Of a stretch of DNA of 64,000 bases, positions 48,173 to 60,744 are shown piece by piece; position 1 is the first letter of the stretch, and each line of letters begins with the position of its first letter. The position numbers were made by a program, and so were the translations under genes. Source of the DNA: CAZGIF01 sp964526045 (GTDB lineage Bacteria > Patescibacteriota > Gracilibacteria > Absconditabacterales > Absconditicoccaceae); the NCBI GenBank assembly GCA_964526045.1, contig CAZGIF010000004.1:62001-126000 (forward strand). The letters run 5' to 3'. The notes below the pieces were generated by a model that made no database searches, was not told the DNA's origin, and was given only the letters and a program-made list of their open reading frames with translations.

Positions 48173-48949
48173 TTATTCCTTTATCTCATATGTAATATTG
48201 ACTGTACGAACCAACTGTAGTTGACCAGCAGAGATTGATGTTCATACTTCAACTCACCCTCACATAGATGAATCAAAACTTTGAGAATATGTATTTACCA
48301 TTGGATTAGGTATTGGAGAATAACCGTATCATTCATTCAACGTTACGACTCTACCCAAAGACATTCATGTCTCTTTTGTTAGTTCTTGTGCTTTTTGTTT
48401 TGCTTTTTGAACTGCGTGGGTGCGAGCTGAACTAAATGCCTCTGTTTTGTCTTCAAGATCAAACGAAACATTTTGTATCATGAGTCAGTCAACATTCGTC
48501 GTCAGACGATCTATTGTTTGAGTCGTTCACGTAGCATACACATCACGAAAGATAATACGGAGGCTGTGAGTTGCAATATATCAGTCAAACTCACGTTTTC
48601 AACTATCTCGATTGTAGTTCGTTTGTAAACTTATATTAGTAGATTGAATATCTTTAGCAACTACTCCATCAGTTAGCAAAATATCTTTTATCGTTGCTAT
48701 AGATTCATCAACTTCTTGTTGTGCATCTTGACTTCTTTTACTTTGAGACTCAACTCAAAGATCTACATACATAATATCCGGTTCAACAAAAACTTTTCAT
48801 TCTCATTGCACAGTTATTGTGTTTCTATCTGACATATTGTTGTACATATCACCAGTTATACGCATGTGCGATGTAGACAAAACATACGAAGAAATAACAA
48901 GAGCTATTGCCAATACAATTAATCACACATGATTTCGCAACTTTTCCAT
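48173..48949 (-). CDS. SIMPL-domain (DUF541) protein (258 aa)
   Basis: N-terminal anchor or signal at ~8-26 (VGLIVLAIALVISSYVL), then the SIMPL/DUF541 domain: ITVQGEGKVFVEPDIMYVDLGV at the start, with KAKQKAQELTKETGMSLGRV near the end. The domain forms periplasmic or extracytoplasmic oligomers in other bacteria and has unclear function. It lies 23 bases after the dnaE stop and reads in the same direction. Confidence 0.9.
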
Positions 48950-48972
48950 AATATAGTAAATAAGAGATAAAA

Positions 48973-51615
48973 CTATGATCACTGTCTTTGTTCTTTAACT
49001 TTGACAACCGTTCGCCTTTCGTCGTACTTTCATGTTGCTTGTATACGATCACGAAATCATTGAATATCAAGGGTTATTATCTCATCTACCGATAAATATT
49101 TAGATTTTTTACCTCTCACGATACACACGTCAAAAATATCAAAGTCTAATTTATCTGTAAAAAAAATTTCAATAGCGTCAGTCACATCTTCTATCATAAT
49201 AAAAAATCATTTCTTTTTTGCCCTCGTTATCTTTTTGACAATTCAAGTGAAAACGAAATCTCAAAATTCTTCTTTATTCTTGAATTGTGATATAAAATTT
49301 TGTTTTTTGAGATAGGGATACAAACCATCAAATGGATGAAAACTCACAAATGTTTTGTACAATCAATATTCCATACGAATTTTATCCATCAATGTTGTTA
49401 TTTCTTGTTTTTGAAAGACAATAGATGTATCCATTGTTTCTGCTCAAAACAAACCTCACTCTATCTGACCAGATGACTGAGATCGTTCCAAGATTTGTTG
49501 CAGGTTGGTTACCAAAGTTTTGCGATCTGCAAATGCATCAAGAGCACCACACATAGCAAGAGATTCCAATGATTTTTTGTTAACAATAGAAGAACATCTA
49601 TTCAAAAAATCCTCCAAGTCTTTGTACAAACCATTTTGTTTTCTTTCTTGTTGGATAAACTCACCTATACTATATCACAAACCTTTCACAGATAAAAATC
49701 ATAATCTGACATCATTGTCTATTGCGGCTATATGATTGAACGAAACATTGATATCGGGAGTCAATACTGCAAATCAGTGCATTTGCGCTTCCATGATAAA
49801 TTCACTAAGTTTGTCTGTGTCTTCTTCTACTGATCTCATCAGTGCTGCATAAAACTCAAGCGGGTAATGAGCTTTGAGGTATCAGGTTTGATAGGCAATG
49901 TATGCGTAACACACAGAGTGGGATTTATTGAAAGAATATGACGCAGCAGGTTCAATCATTTTCTCATAAATTATTTTTCATGTCTCGGGTTTGTATCATC
50001 TAAACTCCTCTGCCCTTACAATAAATTCTTTTTTGAGTTTTTCAATAATTGAAATCTTTTTTTTACCAACTCATCTTCTCAACAAATCAGCTTCAGGAAG
50101 AGAAAAACCTGCCATTGCTTGTACCAAAAACATAAGTTGTTCTTGATAAACAGCAATCCCATATGTAATATCCATAATCGGTCAAAGATCCTCGGTCAGT
50201 TTCTTTTTTTGTTCAGCGACAGTTTTTTTGTCATATGTTTCCAAAAGTTCAATTTCTAGTTCTGGAAGCATGTAATCTACTTTTTCTTCTCAATGTTTTC
50301 TCTTGATATATGTTGGAATAAACTCAAGTGGTCATGGACGGTACAATGCATTCATAGCAAACAAGTCATTGATATCAGTAGCTTTAAGTTGTACCAAAAA
50401 CTTTCTCATACCTTCTCATTCAAATTGGAATATTCATGTTGTATCTCATGGTTGAAACACCTTTTGAAATGTTAAAGGATCTCACATTGGAGGGTAAAAT
50501 TGCATAGTATCCATAAAATCCACAAACATCTGTGGTAATTCTTGCACGACTTCTCATGATTTTTGTGCGATTTCTTGTGCTTTATGATGTCTTTTTATGA
50601 TAACTTTGATACAGTTTTTGATAACAGAGAGGTTTCTCAGTCACAAAAAATCCATTTTGAGTAGTCAAATCGTCTCTAAGGTTCAACCATCATAATGTGA
50701 CACAACTCACTTGTCTCATTTGTCGATAGACTGAACCGCAGTATAATGAGTATATTGTTCTGGAGCAATAATAATTCAACATGCGTGTACTCATAACTGC
50801 CTTATATTTCATTCTAATTTTGCAGACAAATCTATTGCTTTGTGAAGCAGTTCGTCAGCATTGTATTGTGATTTAAGCTCTGCCGATCCATCAGGACTAT
50901 GAATATCATCCAAAACAGATCATTTTTCTGGAAAGAGAGTTGAAATATAATTTGATCTATCAAACGGAACTCACAAAGCTCTAGCAACATCTTTGAATGC
51001 GGCTTTTGTTGCCATCTGCATAAACGTTCAAATTGAACATACATTCTGAGCTCAATATTTGTCAGTCACGTATTTTATAACTTTTTCTCTCAATTCATCT
51101 TCAAAATCAATATCGAAATCTGGCATCGATATACGTGCTGGATTGAGAAATCTTTCAAAAAGCAAATCATATGCCAAAGGATCAACATCAGTAATTTCGA
51201 TTACCCGAGACAAAAGGGATCACGCTCAAGATCATCTTCATGGTCATACAACAATTTTCATTTTTCTTGCTTCTTGGACATAGTCAGAAACAATCAACAT
51301 ATATGTATTAAACCACATTTCTTTGATCACTTTGAGTTCGTATTCCAAACGATCAATATACACACGCATCGTGCCATGGTCAGATAATTTTTTTTGTCAG
51401 TTTTTCTCCAAAAAATCAAGTTTATATGTTGTATAGGTTTGTAATGTTAGTGTTTTGAGTTCATCTGGTAAAATCTCTTGTATTACTTTGTCAGGAATAC
51501 CATCTCAGGATACACAAACAAGCGACACGAGCTCATCCTCGCCCCATCATAGCCCAAACTTTTTGGAAAGTCCTGCAAAAGATTTGTAACGAAGCTCAAA
51601 TTCAAAATTATCCAT
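48973..51615 (-). CDS. dnaE: DNA polymerase III alpha subunit lacking the PHP domain (880 aa)
   Basis: Replicative C-family polymerase. The palm motif MKIVVGPGRGSGAGSLL (five glycines all on TGA) and catalytic PDFDIDF are at ~135-190, followed by fingers, the helix-hairpin-helix region (~650-720) and an OB-fold-like C-terminus. E. coli DnaE is 1160 residues and has about 280 residues of PHP domain before the equivalent point. Here the protein starts only ~100 residues before the palm motif, so the PHP domain is absent. In-frame upstream sequence has no start and meets the intergenic region with pheS. The PHP part may be encoded elsewhere or lost. Confidence 0.93.
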
Positions 51616-51748
51616 CCATACGCACCAAAATAAAAAGCACCATAATACAACAAGTGTACATATTTATACAAAGCTTTCAACTTGTATTTGTGACTTGTTT
51701 TTTTATAACAATCGCATAAAAACTATATTTTATGATTATTATTTTCTT

Positions 51749-52819
51749 ATGTCTACACCACTAGATATTGATACAATACAAATACAAGATATTATACTAC
51801 AATTGGAGCAAGCATCATCTTTAGAATCATTAGAAACGATTTTTGGTGAATATTTTGGTAAAAAAGGATCAATAAGTAGATTATTTTCTACACTAAAAGA
51901 TCTCGAACCTCAACAAAAAAAAGAAGTCTGACAAAAATTGTCGCATATGAAAACAACAATAACGTCAGTATACGAACAAAGAAAGACTAAGCTTGAAGTA
52001 GAAGCATTGGATGGATCTTTAAAAAATGATATTATTGATTTTTCAATTACTGGACCTCAAGCTCCAATTGGGCATCTCTCTTTGCTTGCAAAGACAAGAA
52101 GATTTGTAGAAGATATTTGTATCCAAATGTGACTGCGTATAGAATATTGACATGAAGTTGTTACAAAATATGAGAACTTTGAAGCAGTGAATATTCCACT
52201 AACACACCCGGCAACAGATATGCAAGACACATTTCATTTATTTCAAAAAGATGAAAGGTGAGAAAGTTTGGTGTTTAGAGCACATACATCGGCATTACAA
52301 AACGAACTACTCAAAAAATACTGAGCTCCACTAAAAGCTATTGTACCTGGTAAAGTATATAGATATGAAAATATGGATGCTTCGCATGATTGTATGTTTT
52401 ATCAAGTAGAATGAATAGTCATTGACGAAAACATTAGTATTGCACATTTCAAAGACTTTATAACGACATTATTGTCTACTATTTTTTGAACACCAGTTAC
52501 TATCAGAATGAGACCAAGTTATTTTCCTTTTGTCGAACCTTGATTTGAAATTGATGCATCATGTCCAGTGTGTTGAGGAACATGAAAAAGACAATGACAG
52601 GATTCTTGTAGTTTGTGCAAAAGCACATGATGGATTGAAATACTATGAGCAGGAATGATTCACCCCAATGTTTTGCGTGAATGAGGGATTGATCCTGAAA
52701 AATACTCTTGATTTGCATTTTGAGTTTGAATAAATAGACTAGTAGCAATTAAGTATACGTTGCATGACATTAGGCTACTAACAAACGGCGACTTAAGATT
52801 TATACGTAGCTTTGCTTAA
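51749..52819 (+). CDS. pheS: Phenylalanyl-tRNA synthetase alpha subunit (356 aa)
   Basis: Class II synthetase catalytic subunit. It has the N-terminal coiled coil, then [13 protein letters not shown] (motif 1), [22 protein letters not shown] (motif 2, given in parts) and [15 protein letters not shown] (motif 3). Between motifs 2 and 3, CPVCGGTG and CSLCKSTGWIEILG form a four-Cys knuckle, probably Zn-binding, as seen in some PheS. The gene for the beta subunit is not adjacent. The start is the ATG giving MSTPLDIDT. Confidence 0.95.
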
Positions 52820-52851
52820 TTAGTTTTTTTATTTTGTGTATATATATACAT

Positions 52852-53079
52852 ATGTGAACAGTATTATTAGTTATTATTTTGATTACAGGAGTTATATTTG
52901 CAATTACAGTTTCTCTTATGAATCCAAAATGAGGTTTGGGAGTAATAGCATGATGACTTGGATGAGGAGGAGATGAATATGGATCAAAAAAATCTATTGA
53001 ATGAACACTCAAAAAAACTGCACTCGTTACAGGTATTATATTTGCTATAGTATGTTTTGTCTATCCATATGTAGCGTAG
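52852..53079 (+). CDS. secG: Preprotein translocase subunit SecG (75 aa)
   Basis: Two membrane segments (TVLLVIILITGVIFAITVSL and ~54-72) are separated by the Gly-rich cytosolic loop LGVIAGGLGGGGDEYGSKK, the typical SecG layout. Most loop glycines are TGA codons. The length fits the family. It assists SecYE in protein export, relevant to the many exported proteins here. Confidence 0.9.
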
Positions 53080-53133
53080 TTTTTGCAACAATAGACTCTT
53101 ACTACCATACATTTTCATACTTTTTGTACAACA

Positions 53134-55221
53134 ATGGCATCATTACGGAAATACAAGCGAAAAAAAACCTTCAAATCTGTATTCCGAATAACAATACAAT
53201 TACGAATAATCATATGATTATTTGTTTTTTACAAATATGTAATTTTTTCTTCGGATACGCAAGCGTCAAAAGGGTGAACAATTATCGAATGAGTATTTGA
53301 TGACATATCCTATCTCCCATATCGAAGTACAGACACGAATGATCGTTTCTATCAACACTTATTATTCAAAAGCTGTTTAGATTATACAGCAACAAAAGAC
53401 ATCATAGCCTATGATGACAATCTTTGTACGGTAGAAACAACAGATAATATAACATATGACATAAAAATTATCAGCTGACACTATTGGTCGAATGGTGAGG
53501 AAATAACTCCGAATGATATATTCTTTACGTACAACAAAGTACTAAAAAACAACATGTGGCAACTACCCGCACTCGATGTCTATGCAAACCTTGTTGTGAC
53601 ACAACCAAACGAGACAACAGTCAGAGTAACTTTTCCTTTTTGATCAAAAGATAATTCTTTGTTTTTTACAAACTTTATATTACCCAGAACAATTTTAGAA
53701 GATGCTAGTTTACAGCAGTACACAGAAGATTTCGCTAAATATCCAACAACAAGCAACTGTGCAAACATAGAAACAACAAACGATGATACTAGTCTCGTCT
53801 TCAACTTATGAAAATGTGAAGATAGTTTGTTGTGATATTATCAGGTAAAAAAATACCAATGATTTGAGTGATTTCAAACATATATACAAGATGCAAAAGA
53901 AAACAATAACACAAACATCATTGATATGTACAAAAGTGATGTTGCATTGCCTTGATATCAAAAAAACTATGTAACAACAAGTAAATATCCTACTATTTTT
54001 TTCAATAGTACATCCAAAAAATTTAGTCCAAGAATAAAAAGATCTCTTGCATGACTCATAACACAGTGATTTTATACCTGAGAAGATTGGAAAGGTCATA
54101 TACAAAGAAATCACCTCCTATTTAATGTCTTTTTGAGCGATGGAGAAAGCACACAACAATACATACTTACACACAATCCAGATTTGGAAATAGAGAAAAA
54201 AGACCTAGAAAATATAAATGTCAAAGAAATACCAGAAACAATAGTTGTATCATGATCAAAACAGAAAAAAGTATTTTATATAGATACACTAGAATCTGAC
54301 GTTCTTGATATTAACCTCTCACTTGTTGATCAATGACAAACGTATTCTCAACTCATATTAAAACAATCAACAATGTGAATATGATCTTGAACAATAACGA
54401 CATGATCAAATATAACAAAGCAAAAAGACATTACGCTGTCAATAAAAAATAATATATACCCAGCACGTATTCAATCTCAAAATCTACAACAATGACTCAA
54501 TAAATTTTTTGTTGAGTGAACATATAGCACAACAGATCCAAAAACAAAGCAAAAAAAGACAGAAACCATAAGAGTTACAGATTTGGATTTGTATTATCTG
54601 AATGTTCCAGACACCTTAACGTGAGCAATTATCAACCCTGATAGCAGATTCAAAGTTGTCTATGTCAAAGATTGACTTAGCATATTTATTGTCAAACAAT
54701 TTCAGACAATCTTAGCTCAAAGCAATTTACAAGATTTTTTTGTTTTTATAGGATATGACTTAGTAGGTGAATTTAGAAATAAATTAGATGCAAAAGACTA
54801 TGATATAGCAATTAGGGCATTTGATTTCTGAATAAAACAAGATTATTCAAATATATTTTTGACTGACTCTCCAAATACTAATCCTTCTATGTATACAAAC
54901 GAAAGACTTGCTTCATACTTGTCGTCATATGCTAGCGAATCAAGTGAGGAAAACAAAAAATGAATCAAATTTAATATAGATGAAATTTATGCAAATGACG
55001 TTCCATTTGTTATATTGTGACAACATGTCGAACCTGTGTATGTAAGGGATGATATATCTTTTTGATTTTCAAACAACAAAGATTTCTATACATTCAGAAA
55101 AAATCTTTACAAAGATATTCAGTTAGTAAAGCACTTCCGTCCGAATATAGTGAAAATATTTTCACGATCAAATATTCTAGATTTTTTGGAAGAGCATTTA
55201 ACGTCTAGTTGAACGTACTAA
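53134..55221 (+). CDS. Family-5-like extracellular solute-binding protein (695 aa)
   Basis: The N-terminal membrane segment at ~20-40 is followed by a sequence with the SBP family 5 (peptide/nickel-binding) hallmark: GHYWSNGEEITPNDIFFTYN, matching the WSDGxxxTAxDV pattern. The rest is divergent and contains long insertions. The family binds oligopeptides for ABC import, but no transporter permease or ATPase genes are in this window. The frame ends with TAA overlapping the next ATG by one base. Confidence 0.8.
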
Positions 55222-56372
55222 TGGATACGCACACAAAATTTGGATATGTTCATTGTTGGATTATGCAAGGGTGAGCGCTTTGAGTACTCAAAAAAATCAT
55301 ACAAAATGATATAAAAAATAATCCTTCGCTTCAACCAGATGCTATTCGTATTTTTACACTCATCAGTGATAGAAAAAGTATTAATATTGACAACAAAAAT
55401 ATACAGATTGTTTGAGCACTTCCTCAATGGATTGAAAACATATTTTTGCGAAGTTATAACAAAAAACCACCAGTTTTAAGACTGTTTTTTGATTATCGTA
55501 ATTTGTTTTTCTTTTATCCACTTTGTTTGAAAGTCTTATCTAACAAAATCAGAAACCGACATACAACACAATTGACTATATCTTCATTTGCAATTGCCAA
55601 AAATATTGATGAGGATCTTACAAAAAATGCAGTATTATATATACATTCTCCTATGCAATATATTCGAACTCACAGCATAGAGTATCAGCAAAAAATGCAA
55701 TCGTGGAAAAAAATAATATTTAATAGCATACGTTGATATATCAAAAAACGAGATCTTCTACCAAGGACATACAAACATATAATAGCGAATAGCGAGTATA
55801 CAAAACAACAAGTTGATAAAATATATTGAGTACAAGTGGACAATATTTCGTATCCACCCATTCATCAATCATTCATAAATCAACCGTTTGCACAACCTCA
55901 AGATGTGTCAGATTATTATATTTTTGTTTGAAGAATATCGTATCTTATCAAAGAAGTAGATATAACAATTCGTTTATTCAACAAAATCGGTAAAAAGTTG
56001 TATATTGTTGGTGATTGACCAGATCTAGAAAAAGCAAAAAAAATAGCCTGACCGACTATTACATTTTTTCCACGAACCAATACAGTTTGAGATTTGGTAG
56101 ATTTAGTTCGTTTATCACGTTGATTTGTCAACCTAACGCACGAAAGCTTTGGAATGGTAACAATAGAAGCATTGTGCCTTTGAGTCCCTGTATTTGGGTA
56201 TGATTATGGGTGAAGCAAAGAATTAGTATGACCAGATAGTTGAATACTCGTCCCAAACAAAAAGCAAGCAACACTAATAACGTACTTTGAAACATTCACA
56301 AAAACGCAACGAAATAGAGACATTATCAAAAACACAGCTGTGCAATTGTTGCAAGATCATATGATGAAATAA
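55221..56372 (+). CDS. GT4-family glycosyltransferase (383 aa)
   Basis: GT-B glycosyltransferase of the GT4 kind: Gly-rich start WIMQGGALGVL, then FVGRISYLIKEVDI, LYIVGDGPDLEKAKKI and the nucleotide-sugar binding signature HESFGMVTIEALCLGVPVFG (conserved EX7E). It acts in the cytoplasm on a nucleotide sugar; the acceptor cannot be inferred. The start ATG overlaps the preceding TAA by one base, implying coupled translation. Its 3' end overlaps the convergent CBS gene by 50 bases. Confidence 0.92.
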
Positions 56373-57054
56373 TTCCACGAATCTGCTCTCATTTTTTGCC
56401 AGTATCAGAAATACACAAAATTTCTCGTTTAATGTGAGGATCATAAAACATACTATAAATATCAAACAACGTTGTGGTTCTTGCAACGTATTGAAAAGAT
56501 ACTCAGCTGTTTTTTTCGAAAAAAGATTGAATTGGAATATCTTGAACAGTAATTTCTGGTCAATGTTGTGACTTATAAATAAAATAGCGAGCTATCGTTT
56601 CATATGAACAAACGCCAATATAAGATAAATTTATAGATTTTATTGGAACAAACTTTTGACGTTTTAGCATTGTCGCCACATCAGAAAGTTTTGTATCAAA
56701 CGTACAAGACTCAAACATATCAGAAACAAAGTATTCTGCTGTATATGGATACAAGATAGCTTGTCTCATTTTCTTTATCTGTTTTATAGCATGTTTTGTA
56801 GGAGAAATAAGATTTTCACCATCGATTTTTATTCAATGAGAAATTTCATTTCTGATTTCTCACAACTGTTTGAGTAAAATAATATGCTTCGTCACAAAGT
56901 GAGAGATTGCGTACTCACCATGTGCAATAAACTTAAGTTTCTCATTGTATGGGATAAACTTATCTTGCAGCAAGATTTCATCAAGTTTTTTGTCTATTTC
57001 ATTAAAGTATGCTAAGAACTTGAGAGAAGGATCTTTGAAAAGAGAAAAAACCAT
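56323..57054 (-). CDS. CBS-domain-pair protein (243 aa)
   Basis: Two CBS-like repeats fill the C-terminal half: first FDTKLSDVATMLKRQKFVPI with YIGVCSYETIARYF, then TTTLFDIYSMFYDP with IRGIISSYDLATIAQL. CBS pairs bind adenosyl nucleotides and regulate attached or partner proteins. The N-terminal ~100 residues are helical. The stop lies within the 3' end of the glycosyltransferase gene, giving a 50-base tail-to-tail overlap. Confidence 0.78.
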
Positions 57055-57111
57055 AGAGTAAGAAAAAGTAAACTACTATAAACATAGTATAGACAAAAGA
57101 AAAATAAAAAC

Positions 57112-57145
57112 AAAAAAATAAAAAAAATCTGACACAAATCAGATT
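57112..57145 (-). terminator. Rho-independent terminator on the minus strand
   Basis: AATCTGA/TCAGATT stem with loop of six bases, followed on the minus strand by a run of T. It ends the transcript of the helix-turn-helix gene unit. Confidence 0.8.
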
Positions 57146-57188
57146 CTAAATTGAAAGAGTATGTCAACTCATGTTTTATATGACAGAT

Positions 57189-57758
57189 TTATCAACGAGT
57201 AAAAATAATCAGCAATATAATAAAAACAACAATCAATAAAAGTCACAGATAAATAGCATTTTTTGTTCTTTCATTTTTTACATCTTTTTGAAGTCAATCA
57301 ATTGCATCCTCAAGTTTTTGTTTTTCTACAAGGATAGTTTGTTTTTCTTTGCTATAATCTGGCAATGCAATCATATTTTTTATTTTTGATTCCAACTCCC
57401 CCACTCTTTGTTGCAAAACAAAGATCATCTTATCTTTGTCATTTATTATTTTTTCTTTTTCATTGAAAATTGTAAAGAATTTTTCAATTTTTTGATCAAT
57501 GATTTGATTAATTTCAGTCGAGTTAGATGATTGTTGGACAGTTTGATGTTTTTTTTCTGTAATAAGCTCGGCTTGTGGAGTTGCTTGTTGCAATTGAGCA
57601 AATTCTTTTTCTAGAGCGTTCACTTCATCAGCTCTAAGCAAAACTTTATTTGCAATTTTTTTGTAAGATAGTTTTCCTCTTTTTACATATCTATCGACTG
57701 TTCTTTGTGAAATATTTAGTTGTTCTGCTGCAGCTTCTCTCGTAACTGTATAAGACAT
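57189..57758 (-). CDS. Helix-turn-helix protein with coiled coil and C-terminal membrane anchor (189 aa)
   Basis: Residues ~1-48 resemble an excisionase/MerR-like helix-turn-helix (AAAEQLNISQRTVDRYVKRG). Residues ~80-160 are a Lys/Glu/Gln heptad region. The C-terminal ~20 residues (AIYLGLLLIVVFIILLIIF) form a membrane segment. It thus appears to be a DNA-binding domain tethered to the inner face of the membrane by a coiled coil. A terminator follows 44 bases after the stop. Confidence 0.75.
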
Positions 57759-57808
57759 TAGTGTACGTGTAAAATAAAAAATCTATTTACTATAAAAGGA
57801 CTATGTGA

Positions 57809-58045
57809 CTATAAATCAAAATTTGACGTTTCTTGCAACTCTTTTTCTTTCATAATCTCTTGAATATAGAGTGTAGCACATACTCACATTCACATACATG
57901 ATACTACGATCAAAGGAAAGTAGAATGTAAATAATCAGATATTTCAGAAAAAAGAAACCGTTCAACCTGCAACAATATTTTCTACATAAATCGTAATACA
58001 GGCAACTCACACCACAATCAATCCAGTCAGATATAATTTTTTCAT
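57809..58045 (-). CDS. Small membrane protein, function unknown (78 aa)
   Basis: Starts MKKLYLTG; two hydrophobic segments (~5-23 and ~35-60) with TGA-encoded glycines, ending in an acidic tail KELQETSNFDL. It lies 30 bases after the holin-like gene in the same direction. No family recognised. Confidence 0.6.
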
Positions 58046-58075
58046 AAAAAAAATTCAAATAAAATCATACTTGTT

Positions 58076-58480
58076 TTAGAACAATGCACGAACAATAAAG
58101 CGAATAACAGTAATAAGAATAGACAATAAGATAGACAAAACAAATGTTTGAGCAAGTGATCATAGCTGCACTGTATAATGAATATCTATAACATTATTGA
58201 CAACATATTGAAAAAAATACAACATAGCAGCATTTATTACAATACTAGATATTCAGAATGTTAACCATTTGAGTGGAAACGTCGCAAGTTTTAATATTGT
58301 TCAAAGGAGCGTATCTATAGCCCAAAAAACAACTCAAATAACAAGTAATCATGGAATATATGACGCATCCAATGGTTCTAATCTAAATCACAATTCGTTA
58401 TACAAAAACAAAGACACAAAATACAAAGCACCGATATTTACTAATACTGTCAAAAAACACCTAATAGCAAAAGAAATCAT
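58076..58480 (-). CDS. Holin-like four-span membrane protein (134 aa)
   Basis: Four hydrophobic segments in a compact ~134-residue protein (ISFAIRCFLTVLVNIGALYF, then PGLLVIGVVFWAIDTLL, a third with PLKWLTFGISSIVINAAM, and a fourth near the end). The pattern is that of the 4-TMS phage-holin superfamily (DUF360-like), widespread in bacterial chromosomes. A holin function is not implied. The PLKWLTFG turn is typical of the family. Confidence 0.75.
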
Positions 58481-58717
58481 ATGACAGTCTACAATGTAAA
58501 GCTAGTTATATACTGGTATATATGGATTCTGTCTACTTTTGTCAAGTACAAATACTAACACGACCACTATACATTATATATCATACAAAAAATCAAAAGA
58601 AGCAATAAGTCAACATAAAGACAAATACGAAGAGACTCGTATTTTGAAAAACATTGAAAAAACTTTATACTTATAAAAACCTAAGGTTACAAATTTTCTT
58701 TACTTCAGCAGCTATAC

Positions 58718-59767
58718 ATGTACCAAAAAGATCATATAAGGGTATACTTATCTTTGGCAGCAATCTTATTCTTTGCTCCATTTGTTGTAAACTTACTAAA
58801 AACAACAAGTATGGAAATTGATAAAGAAGACAGAGACTTCATATGATGATACGTCTATTTTTGATATGCAACAATAAGTATATTGTTAGTATTAATATGA
58901 AGTTATATATTATCGTTTTTCTATAAAATACAAATCTTTTGATTAGTTTATGAATATGGTATATTTCCACTATTGGCACTACTTGTGGTTGGTACGTGTA
59001 TGATATTTTCACACAAAAAAATCTTTTCATGACATACATCGACACAGCGAGAACAAACACAAGGAAACAAAACATCAATACTTGTCAGTTTTATTCCTTT
59101 TTATAATATCTATTTGCGATATGAGCAACAGGATTTTACAAAATGATTTTGGCGATTAAAAGAATCTTTATTGTGGTGGTTTTCATTGGTTGCTCTTATT
59201 TTGTTAGTAAAAAACGATATTATAAATAGTTTATTTTTGATTATATTGATTGTGAGAGTTAGTTCATTGTTAGCAAATGTTGATATCTTACCACAACACA
59301 GCAAACAAAAAATCAATACGCTATTCAAAAAACATCTAGAAAGCATAATTGCATACCCGCTCTGATATCTTTCGTTTATCTTTGCAAAAACACATAGTAC
59401 TATACAAAAAAAACCTCTCTCAGAAGAACAAAATACAATACAACATCATATCCAAAAATACAAAATACTTTTTGAAACCGAAATAGACTTTGCACATCTC
59501 ACTATGATACACTATTTACAATATACATTACTAATCGTAATCATTGCATGGTGATTACAACAAACATTTTTGCAAAATATGTATTGATGAATATATAACT
59601 TATACGCATATATTGGCCGATGACTTGTCATTATGAGATATATCACAATACTAAGACACAAATATATCATACACATACCTTTCTTATATCACATAGCGTT
59701 ATATACAACACACGCATATCATCAAGTACAAAAGCTCTTCAGAAAACAACATTCAGAGAATAACTAA
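58718..59767 (+). CDS. Polytopic membrane protein, function unknown (349 aa)
   Basis: ATG gives MYQKDHIRVYLS. Around seven hydrophobic segments are visible, the first at ~9-26, and a hydrophilic Gln/Ser-rich loop near ~105-120. No signature recognised. It is divergent from the holin-like gene and followed at 24 bases by another membrane-protein gene. Confidence 0.7.
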
Positions 59768-59791
59768 TATATTTTATCACTTCCTTCATAT

Positions 59792-60733
59792 ATGAAAAAA
59801 GTATATATTGCTTGATGTACATTATTTCTATCATTGCTAAGCTGTGTTGGATCTTTTACGCTAGCACAAAACGATTTTAACTATGATGTATCTGTACAAA
59901 ATTCAACAGAAAGCATAGAAGAAAACATTAGAGAAGACCTTGTTGATCAAAAATGAGCAACATCTGTCAATACATTGATTTTTAGAATTATACAAGACAT
60001 TGTTATTCCGCTTGTGATTTTATGGTGAGTGTTTTTAGCGATTATATGACTGTATAAGTTATTTGTAAGTGACAGCTCTGATGAAATCTGAAAAGGAACA
60101 AATTATCTGACACGGTGAGTGGTAGGAATACTTGTTATGGTTTCTGCTAGATATATCGGTAATGTCGTACGAGATGACATTTTTAGCAAGTGAAGCAATA
60201 CTGTTATCACGTGAGTAAAGATTGCAGAACAACTGTATGGACAAATTGCATATCCATTTCTCAAACTTGGAATGTATTTGGTAATTTGAGTACTATTTAT
60301 AATAGTTATTATTCGTGTCTTCAAGTTTTTAACAAGTTCGGAAGATGAGAATCAATCTAGATCACTCAAAATTATTGGGTGAAATATTATTGGAATACTA
60401 GCAATTTTATGATCAAAACAGCTAATTGAAGCTGTTTATGGAAAAAAAGACCTGGTTCTGAATATGGATGCATCTACAATAGGAGATATTTGAACATGAC
60501 TCTTGGCTGACAAACATATACCTATTGTCTACCAAATCATTCAACGGTCAATGTGACTTGTCGCTTTTATTATTCTTATATTTTTGCTTATACAATGATT
60601 TAAGATTCTAACAAACCCAGAAGATGATGAAAATGTCTGAGACGTTAGAAACTATACGCTATATGCATTATTATGACTAATAGTAATCGGTGCTAGTTAC
60701 CTAATTACAAATTTCTTGGTAGTTTCTTGATAA
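59792..60733 (+). CDS. Exported multi-span protein, pilin-VirB2-like layout (313 aa)
   Basis: Signal-like N-terminus (CTLFLSLLSCVGSFTLAQ), then five or six hydrophobic segments in two similar halves: ~70-90 and ~110-125, then ~155-175, ~188-205, ~245-265 and ~285-305. Short charged loops KLFVSDSSDE and FLTSSEDENQ, FKILTNPEDDE show an internal repeat of pairs of segments. The repeat pattern resembles small VirB2/TrbC-type membrane proteins but is not conclusive. Convergent with thyA. Confidence 0.65.
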
Positions 60734-60744
60734 GCATAATTAGA

